A stretch of 64,000 nt of DNA, taken from positions 37,501-101,500 of the forward strand of contig CAKAKS010000142.1 of assembly GCA_916700875.1 (NCBI GenBank), in the 5' to 3' direction. Both the position numbers and the translations under genes were made by a program. Each line of letters begins with the position of its first letter. The first letter of the stretch is position 1. Below are positions 56,880 through 64,000 of the stretch, piece by piece. The DNA is from Sebastes aleutianus. Its lineage: Eukaryota; Chordata; Actinopteri; Perciformes; Sebastidae. The notes under the pieces were generated by a model. The model worked only from the letters and a program-made list of their open reading frames with translations, did not search any database and was not told the origin of the DNA.

Positions 56880-57445
56880 GTCCTCAATTTCCAGGTTGAT
56901 TACCACGAGCCACAGAAACTCTATCAGGGTTTCTAAGAGCTTTTAATGAGCATTAGGACCATTAAAGCTGCTGAGCACACACCGGATGGTATTATATCAA
57001 CCTTAAAATCAAGTTAAAGGATGAATCAGTGCCCACATGGGATTTACAAGGTATACATGTAATGGCAGCAGCAGCCCAGCAGCAGTAGATGCATAACCGT
57101 GGCAGCTGCCCTGGAGGGCCACTGATAATACTCCATCTAACCGACCTCATTAAGGGACCCCTTGTTTTTTACCTTCTCCATCTCAGCCGAGATCTCCGCG
57201 GCCCGGCCCGTCACCGCTTTCATCAAGGGTGATGAAAAAGCACACGTCTAATCATTTCTTTTTCCACGCGCCGCGGCCGCAGAGTGTGTGCGTGCGTGGA
57301 CGCAGGCAAGAGATTATTAACGGTTTAATGGATAACGAAGCCTGACAGGTGGTCCTCTCGCTGAGATTAAGGACCGGTGGGTTAATGACGGTGTGGGTGA
57401 GATTGTCATAACTCACAATAAGGCCATTAAAGTGATATTACTGAG
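56880..57445. other. Candidate conserved non-coding block
   Basis: Non-repetitive and complex, with ATTAGGACCATTAAAGCTGC at 56951-56970, a CG-dense core (57197-57215 and 57265-57285), GTCTAATCATTT and TAATGACGGTGTGGG. No sustained frame exists. It is similar in character to 52690-53570. Regulatory function is inference. Confidence 0.28.
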
Positions 57446-58458
57446 AAAGACTTGAGCTGATATGGGCTCAACTCCAACAAGGTGGCATTGGGTGGAGGGC
57501 TTCTGTCATTTTTCAGAAGAGTTTTTTTCTTTTTTACGCCTGCAGCTCAGTATAAATGGACTTTGACTCGAGGAGAGTCTTAGGAAGGAACAAGCGATGA
57601 AACAAAGGAAGACGCTGTGAGCTCCTGCTGCTGCATTCACCCATAAAATACAGGAGCAAGGATGCAGAAAAACTGTCAACGCATGCAACATCTGCAATTA
57701 AATATGTAGTCAGAGCTTTAGATTGCTATTATTTAGACAATCTACATACTGATTGGCTTTGAAATGTGACTAAAATGCACCACTTAATTAACAGCATCAG
57801 GAGGCATTGATGACAAATAAAGAAAGAACAACGCACCATTTTATTTGAGTTTTACTGCTTTTCTTTCCCTTCTTCCTGGACAAAGAAGAGCACATTCCTC
57901 CACTCAGAGAAACACTCATCACCAGTTGAAGCTGCAGGACAACAATGAGGAGAGGAGGCTCTGACAGCCGTCTCTGCAGTTCGCTACTCCCCTCTGGTGG
58001 TCAGCAGGGGCCCCTGCAACGTTCAGGGGCCAAAAGGAACAAAGGAAGGGGAGATGAACAATAGAGTCGACAGCAGGAAGAGTCACAGAAGGCAGGCAAC
58101 GGTCCAAAGTGGGTGCTGTTGCAGTATTTCTTTTGCTTTTAAGAGCGTAAATTTGATTTAGTGACTTTCAGTCTACTTATTGCATCATTAACTTATCACA
58201 AAACAATACACTCAGGTTGCATAGCAATTGGCCAAACTCCAAGCTCACACATCCAGGCTAACTGATCAAGTAAACGTCAGCTCCATGAGTTGGTTGAAAA
58301 CGTGAAATTGCCAAATTGTTTTAAAATGAGAATCATGTAAAAGAGGTTTTAAAATATGCACTTGATGGTTACGTATTGTGCTAAAAGGCTGAGGCTAACG
58401 CTACATGTCTCAGGCAAAACAAGTTAACAAGAGAAAAGGCTTTTAGGATGCAGAATGA
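57446..58458. other. No recognisable gene; unique sequence
   Basis: CCCCTCTGGTGGTCAGCAGG near 57988 is a short fragment of a kind seen in fish repeats. No exon was recognised. Confidence 0.4.
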
Positions 58459-58640
58459 TAGGGCTGTCCTTGACCAAAGAAATTCTTAGTCCACTAACGC
58501 TCATACAATTTTGTTGACTAATCGATTAGTCGATCTGTGCAACTGAGTTTCTAATGTGCTCATAAGTTTCTCGAAAATAAGTCATTCAGCATGAAAAAGC
58601 ATAAAAATGAACTAATCGATGCAGTGGGGAAATACGATAA
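58459..58640 (+). mobile_element. End fragment of a TAGGGCTGTCCTTGAC-type MITE
   Basis: ATAGGGCTGTCCTTGACCAA then GACTAATCGATTAGTCGATC, which I recognise from teleost MITEs. GACTAATCGATTAGTC is a perfect 16-bp palindrome. The other end is absent. Confidence 0.6.
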
Positions 58641-58976
58641 GATGTGTTAGCCTTGAACAGACAGGTCGTGCCTACTTATGGTTGCTTAGCTAACCCCTTT
58701 AAAGGAGACATGTCTAAATGCAAGACACGTTTAACGGAACATTGACTGTGCGGGTTTAAAACAATGATTCTTTTACACAGATTTTTTTTTGACAAATACA
58801 AGCCAGGGATTATTTTGTTTTTAACAGGGGCTACAGACCCGGTTCGTTTCACTCAACCGCAACTAGCAAACCGCGCTGTGAACGACTCTTTTGGTTCCCA
58901 GGCTATATCATTTAGAGATTGTTATAGATCCAAGATGAAACTGACAGAAGGGTAGGACTCAGAGAGAAAAAGTCTC

Positions 58977-59586
58977 AATAGAGTAGTGCAGGGATGACGT
59001 ATTTTTTTTAAGCCAACCAGGAAGTTAGCATCGCACTGGTTCCCTCGACAAAAAGCCAATGGGATTTTTCCATTGGGTTTTGGATTATTGCAGAAAATAA
59101 GCTCTGTGGCAAACACACGTTTATGATACTTACACATTTTGTTCAGCAAGATAATCTTCAGAAACGAACACCACTTTTATAATTTTTGAAGTGTGAATGC
59201 AATCACCAGAAGTAAAAAGATAATATTAGGCCATAAACTAATTACACCGCGGTCGCATGAGCGCGAGTATACACAACGAGGCTGTAAAGGCGGCCGAGTC
59301 GGCGTGATGATGTTGCAGTCTCATTTAGCCACTTTTCAGCAGCCGCCTTTTTTAAGACACATAAAGGCTTTTTAAAATTCACGAGTGGGGTATTTACTGA
59401 CGTATTTTATATCATAAAACAAAATGTTAAAATATCTTAATCTTGTATTAACCACAGACCTTATTTTAGGCATCTAAGTAAAAACCCATTCAAGAAAAAA
59501 ACATTGACTTCCAGACGAAGGAACCGGAAGTGCTAAAATGCTAACTCATTTACGGGTTTTAAGACTCATTCGTGCAGCACTCTATT
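58977..59586 (+). mobile_element. TE-C element, copy 2, near full length
   Basis: 610 bp. The left end AATAGAGTAGTGCAGGGATG and right end (reverse complement AATAGAGTGCTGCACGAATG) are inverted repeats. TA lies just inside each end, so a TA target site with GAG...CTC termini is possible. The frames on both strands (58922-59149, 59193-59375) are not conserved with copy 1. Confidence 0.85.
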
Positions 59587-60429
59587 ACAAACCCATCTGC
59601 CACTTCAGCACCACGGACAGCGCCATGGATTTATCAATACACAGTTAGGCTGCTGATATTTCAGAGTCGTGGTCGGGTCCATAGATTCTGACTGGCACAA
59701 CCCTCAGTCAGATAAAGGATCAATGAGTCAGACAGATTAGACTAACATATTCACCTAAACTACCCCTCTGCCCCTGCACTCTCTCTGCTACTAGAGGATG
59801 GAGAGGTTGGATGGCAGGTTAACAAGGGGGGTGCATTTTGGTCATTTTGCTAACAAGGAGGATAGCATCCCCTGTATCACCTCCTGAGTGTGACATAATG
59901 AGAGCTGGCTTGAGAGAGAACAACTCAACAGCAACTGTTCTTATTTCAGACACTATTGTAAGAAATGACAAACAAACTCAACAGACTCAGCGTAAGCGGT
60001 TACATCTTTACCAATATTGTGCAACATGTCACATAACCTCCCACTCTTCATGACTCTCCCGTCTCAAGTTTGGAGGATTATTTTTGTCTTTACAGAGTCT
60101 TGACAGGTTCCACAGCAGAGAAACTGTACCCGTCCCATCTTTTCAAACCTCAAATCCCTGAGAAGCTGTGAATCGGTGTCACCGTGTACCTGCAGGGGTC
60201 AGACCTGCCACTCGAGCCGCTCCTCCCCTCCGTACCTGTTCCTGAACAACATCCACCTGCTGTCACCTGTATCCTCCGGGACCACACCCAGTCGTCAGCT
60301 CGCTCCACCAGCAAGACTGAGGAGAGGCACTCATCCGATTTCTGATCTCAGCCGTAGGCTTGTACCTGCGTGGACACCATCACTATACGGATATATATAT
60401 ATAGACAGTCATCTTTGCACTTACGTTGG
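59587..60429. other. Unique sequence upstream of the tetraspanin exon
   Basis: The 91-codon frame at 60176-60451 is proline/serine-rich with no domain. A TATATATATATAG at 60392-60404 could serve as a TATA element for a leader exon. The block near 60170-60360 (repeated CACCTG/ACCTGT) could also be an LTR or UTR fragment. Confidence 0.35.
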
Positions 60430-60575
60430 TGGCTCACCTGGAAACATCTGAGTCGGAGGAGCAGAAAACTCTTTTTATTTGTGTTTTGTTGCTTTTTTCG
60501 GTCAGTTTTGCTGACTGTTAAACTGGTTTGTATCTGCTCTACTTTGGATTTAAAGAAATATTAGCACACTAAAGG
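60430..60575 (+). other. Possible non-coding first exon of the tetraspanin gene
   Basis: TSPAN1 genes usually carry a non-coding leader exon before the ATG exon (family knowledge). Here AAAGG|GTAAGA at 60571-60581 is a good splice donor, about 350 bp before the acceptor at 60926, and a TATA-like run lies at 60392-60404. The start is a guess from that TATA distance. No transcript evidence exists. Confidence 0.25.
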
Positions 60576-60816
60576 GTAAGATTTGTATTTCTGGTGATTT
60601 GTAGCCTATTTCTACATGTAAACACATTACATTTTCCTTTCCAATATGGCTTTACCTCCCTAGATCTCCCATTAACAGATATCTTTAGCGTTTCTCACAG
60701 CTGTGTGTGTGTTATCATTAAGGCTCATTGTCAGCGATGTCATTTTCACAGTAATTTCGCTGGGATGTGGGCTGGATGTAATAGCACAGCATGCATGTGA
60801 AGATTGGCCACGTAGA

Positions 60817-60818
<2 letters not shown>

Positions 60819-60857
<39 letters not shown>

Positions 60858-60859
60858 TG
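60819..60859. repeat. (TG)n microsatellite
   Basis: A TG run with one substitution, just upstream of the tetraspanin exon. Confidence 0.95.
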
Positions 60860-60932
60860 AGAGAGATAGAAGGTCTCGGCTGATGAAAGAAGAAATGCAA
60901 TAATTTATCTCTTCCTTTTATTACAGATTAAA

Positions 60933-60989
60933 ATGGGCTGCTTCACATTCGTCAAATTGATGATGGTCTTGTTCAACTTGCTTATCTTT
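60933..60989 (+). CDS. Tetraspanin-1-like, first coding exon only
   Basis: Translation from the ATG: MGCFTFVKLMMVLFNLLIF. This is the tetraspanin N-terminus: a short cytoplasmic tail with a membrane-proximal cysteine (palmitoylation type), then the start of the first membrane helix with the conserved asparagine (FNLLIF). It fits TSPAN1 better than CD9, CD63 or TSPAN18 types. Tetraspanins are four-pass membrane proteins that organise receptors and integrins in plasma or endosomal membranes. A polypyrimidine tract and acceptor (CCTTTTATTACAG, AG at 60925-60926) precede it, with a 6-base leader before the ATG. The exon ends in phase 0 at TTT|GTGAGT, a consensus donor, at the usual first tetraspanin intron position. 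No second exon is recognisable to 64000. Fish paralogues with MGCF starts are the alternative. Confidence 0.8.
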
Positions 60990-61022
60990 GTGAGTACGTT
61001 TCCGCTTTGCTCATATATGAGA

Positions 61023-61044
61023 GGGTTGGGGGGGGGGGTTGGGG
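61023..61044 (+). other. G-rich tract, possible G-quadruplex
   Basis: GGG-TT-G11-TT-GGGG on the coding strand, 34 bp after the splice donor. Enough G runs exist for a quadruplex in the RNA or DNA. Confidence 0.6.
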
Positions 61045-61985
61045 AACGCATTCATTGATTGTGTTAAATCTTAACATGAAAGGTCATGTGTGAAGTAAAA
61101 AACACAAACAATAGCTTTCAACACAATGCGTAGAGAATCATTTCATGCAACCCTTCAATGCAAACAGACGTTAACATAAACATTTCGGATCACTGAGCCA
61201 GAAGGCCTAAATGATGCTCCTTTCTCCCCACCGTAGCAATTTTCATCTCATTAACTTCAAAGGCTCTAATTTTTGCCACCTACATCTTCGGCTTAATGTC
61301 GATAACTAATGTGGCTTGTGAAATGGAGAGAAACTTTGGCGTGGGTAAGCTGAATTTGCCCGGCGAGTCGAGCCCACCTGGAGCCCCCGCTGTCACAGAT
61401 GAAGCTCCCAGCACAAGTCATCATTTTTCCCCTCACATTCTCCATTTCTGCTTGAGTTACGCCGCTTGATGAATGTGGTGTGGCAGCTCTAAAAGTCACC
61501 GCAGCACACGCTAATTATGATGTCTCTTTGAAATGTTAGCCAGCAGAGCAGAATGATAAAATGATTCTCTTCTGCTCATAAAAGACAATGCTTTAATGCG
61601 ACCGCTCAAACACGTCTTCAGCTGCGTTTAAATTTTCGGTGCTGCAAACTTTATCATCTTGTCTTCATCAGAGGAGTCGCCTCCAGTGGAGTTCTGTTCT
61701 GCATTCACAGAATTTATCTTTTGAGGAAATAAGGGGCAGGATTTACATAAGAGTCAATATTCTTCTGTGAATCGGAGTCAGTTCATAAATTCCAAAACTT
61801 GACTCTTGAACATTAATAATGTTATGGTTTCTCTTCGCTAAATGTGCTGCGCCAACACATCAGAAAAAGCAGAGTCACTTGTGCGGGGAGATAATACTTG
61901 AAACCGTGCAGTCTTCAATGCCTCTGTCCAAAATGTCATCACTTCATCATTTTAACCAGTTAGACATTTGTGTGAAATTGTCATA
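61045..61985 (+). other. Tetraspanin intron 1, possible conserved non-coding DNA
   Basis: Presumed intron. 61200-61700 is complex and GC-balanced with homeobox-like CTAATTATGATGTCTC (61510-61525) and TCATCTCATTAAC, like the candidate regulatory blocks elsewhere. No exon continuing the tetraspanin helix was recognised. Confidence 0.35.
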
Positions 61986-62250
61986 ATTAGCATATGAATT
62001 CCTATATATATATCGCGTTCACGAGAATGGGATGGACGTGAGGTCACAGTGAGCTTGCCCTTTGACCACCAAAATGAAATCAGTTCATCCTTAAGTCCAA
62101 GTGGACATTTGTGCCAAATTTGAAGAAATTCCCTTTAGGAGTTCCAAAGATATCACGTTCATGAGAATGGTAAGGACCGACGTATGGACAGACAACCCCA
62201 AAACACCATGCCTCCGGCCACGGCTGTCGCCGGTGCGGAAGCATAAAATG
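61986..62250 (+). repeat. Dispersed teleost repeat (CGGCCACGGCTGTCGCCGG type)
   Basis: ATCGCGTTCACGAGAATGGG, GTCCAAGTGGACATTTGTGC, ATATCACGTTCATGAGAATG and GCCTCCGGCCACGGCTGTCG. I recognise this from many fish genomes. Two internal copies of ATATCRCGTTCAYGAGAATG (62011, 62149) show a tandem unit of about 138 bp. The frames at 62080-62301 are repeat products often mistaken for proteins. Confidence 0.8.
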
Positions 62251-62344
62251 GATTTTCGATTGAACAATTTCATCAAATTTACTTTTTTGAGCCAAAAATA
62301 ATAACTTCAGATGTTTTCGTATCTACCTAAAATCAGTGTGCTAG

Positions 62345-62565
62345 AATAGAGTTGAAAAATATCTGTAAAGGCTTCAAAATTCACAAGCGGGGTATTTACT
62401 GATGATTTTTATATCGTAGAATGAAACGTTAAAATCTTGTGTTAACCACAGACCTTATTTCAGGCATCTAACTGAAAACCCATTGACTTCCAGACGAGGG
62501 AAACTAAAGTGCTAAAATGTTAACTCATTTCCGGGTTTTAGGACTCATTGCTGTAGCTCTCTATT
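62345..62565 (+). mobile_element. TE-C element, short deletion derivative
   Basis: The left AATAGAG terminus (62345-62351) is kept, then the sequence jumps to the right half: TCACAAGCGGGGTATTTACT, AACCCATTGACTTCCAGACG, TAACTCATTTCCGGGTTTTA and the CTCTATT end at 62565. It is about 220 bp against 610 in the near-full copy. Confidence 0.75.
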
Positions 62566-64000
62566 GGCTAACTGGTCAAGATGTCTGGTGTCAATCAAAG
62601 TCATTGTCTGATTGACACACTGGAAAACAAAGCAGAAAGAGTCCTGAAGCATGCAGACTTTATCTGAAGAAGTTGAGAAAGCCGTGGTCATTGGAATATA
62701 TATAATAATGTCATGTACCCTGGTTCTCAAATCCATTCATAAATTATGTTTAAAATATCTGAAAATAAAACGTAGCTAAACTAACCTATTTGAAACTGGA
62801 CAGTAAGAGTGATATACAAGTTCGCAAAAAGATTTTAGTTCCAAGTGTACATCTCTCCTCTGCCGTTGCCTTGGAACCGATCTTAATGCAATGGAAATTA
62901 GAAGTGTCTCCGTGTATACTCTGTGTGTTGGGATGCACGGCTGAGCGTCGGAACTTAATCAGATCGTCTGCTCCCGGTAATGTGACCCATGAAAATAGGT
63001 TTTTAAACTCGACTGACGTCTTTCTCATTCCAGCCTTTTCAAAGAGAACCAATTCCATTTCAATTGGGGCGGGACGGGCCCGTTTCTCTTTTCTGCTCCC
63101 TCTATATCTTTCTATCTCTCCATTCACATCCCCCTCTCTGGAGGCCATGGCCTCCTATTCTGCAGCCTGTTATTCATTCCCTCTCCTCTAACCCTAATAG
63201 GTTATATTTCTTCTTTACCCCCCTACTCTTTCAAATAACCTGATTTACTTCCAGTCCTTTTGCCATGTGGGTGTTCAACTGACAGGGCATCCACCTGCAT
63301 ATGGCACACCATCAAAGGGATTAGACATCTTTAAAAAAAAAAAGAGACATCGTGCCAGCTATAATTATACCTGGTGAGGGATGATGGTGGCACACATGGA
63401 GTTAGAGGGGGAATATGCTTGTCGTATCGCATTTAGCCAACGGTGCAATGATGGCACTGAACAGGTTCAAGAGACGAGAAAAGAAACCCCGGAGTGAAAG
63501 GTGGGGAGAGGCAGAGAGAATGAAGGAGGGTCGAAAATAGATAGAAAGAGCAAGGCCAAGGTAGGGGAGACAAAGAAAAGAAGGCGGGGGAGATGATCCC
63601 CACGTGGGAGACGTCAGCATCTGACAGGAGATGTGGAGTGTCAGGGCCTGAAGGGGAGCAGAGGGGGGGCCCTGACTGCAGCGAGCCTGATGGAGACTGG
63701 CAGACAATATCAGGTTTCAAACATGGTTTTCCGCAGAGGACGAGGAAAGAAGGAGAAATCAGTCAGTACGAGGAGCGCGGGGTGAAACACACAGAGGAGG
63801 ATAAAAGGGTGGAGGTCAGAGGTGGAGAGATGAGGAGGGAGAGGCAGGCAGAGGGAGATAATGACAGTGGGATCAGGTGATTTCCAGACTGTAATGGGAA
63901 ACATGTGACATAGTTCTCATTGGGTTCGTTATGAGCCGGTTATACCGGTTTAGTGTCAACGGATTTCTATGACTGCACTTCAGTGTCTCCTAATGAAATG
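62566..64000. other. Presumed continuation of tetraspanin intron 1
   Basis: 62780-63190 carries overlapping frames of 133 (plus) and 120 (minus) codons with no domain; the sequence is complex and might be conserved non-coding DNA. 63470-63860 is purine-rich on the plus strand. No tetraspanin exon 2 was recognised. Confidence 0.4.

Noticed and set aside
60176..60451. 91-codon frame upstream of the tetraspanin exon as a separate gene
   Set aside because: Proline/serine-rich with no recognisable family; better explained as promoter, UTR or repeat sequence.
62080..62301. Overlapping 61- to 71-codon frames that resemble database 'hypothetical proteins' of fish
   Set aside because: They lie in a dispersed repeat that is often misannotated as protein-coding.
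62786..63191. Overlapping 120- and 133-codon frames as a gene
   Set aside because: No domain, no splice support and both strands are equally open. More likely non-coding intron sequence.

Overview
The window is vertebrate genomic DNA, almost certainly from a spiny-rayed (percomorph) teleost. The reasons are its very dense CA/TG microsatellites, many short inverted-repeat transposons (MITEs) of types I recognise from percomorph genomes, hAT, Tc1 and LINE relics, a splice-junction-bounded exon, and no bacterial-style coding density. No open frame exceeds about 212 codons, and the longest ones are products of dinucleotide or minisatellite repeats. I had no database, so repeat families carry working names (TE-A, TE-B and so on) and library names are deliberately not given.

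The only protein-coding gene piece I can support lies near the right end. It is a 57-nt first coding exon at 60933-60989 with a splice acceptor and a consensus donor, encoding the N-terminus and part of the first membrane helix of a tetraspanin, best matched to TSPAN1. A possible non-coding leader exon ends near 60575. The remaining exons are not recognisable before the window ends, so intron 1 probably runs past 64000. A G-rich quadruplex-like tract sits 34 bp after the donor.

Layout. 1-7.3 kb: CA tracts, three blocks of one degenerate minisatellite (two forward, one reversed), a GGGCTGGGACGAT-type element between two of the blocks, a small TIR element and a TE-A copy. 7.3-20.3 kb: mostly unique sequence with a TE-B copy, two GGGCTGTCAA-type elements, a 39-bp minisatellite interrupted by another GGGCTGGGACGAT-type element, a TE-C copy, a facing (CA)n/(TG)n pair and a TE-D copy. 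20.3-29.5 kb: unique sequence, a pile-up of MITE fragments at 23.3-23.7 kb, a BED-finger hAT relic at 24.8-25.1 kb, TTAA-flanked elements and a 67-bp minisatellite. 32.6-41.2 kb: the richest transposon area, with four TE-A copies (two carrying nested elements), a dead Tc1 transposase and a 752-bp hAT-type element with a perfect 8-bp target duplication. 42-60 kb: mostly unique, GC-balanced sequence with several stretches that look like candidate regulatory DNA, interspersed with MITEs, a head-to-head inverted TTAA element and a LINE tail. 60-64 kb: the tetraspanin exon and its first intron.

I see no undescribed multi-gene system. The interesting content is repeat architecture: nested insertions dated by target-site duplications, one family (TE-A) with 7-bp target duplications, a sequence module shared by otherwise different families, and four arrays in which minisatellites and mobile elements interrupt each other.
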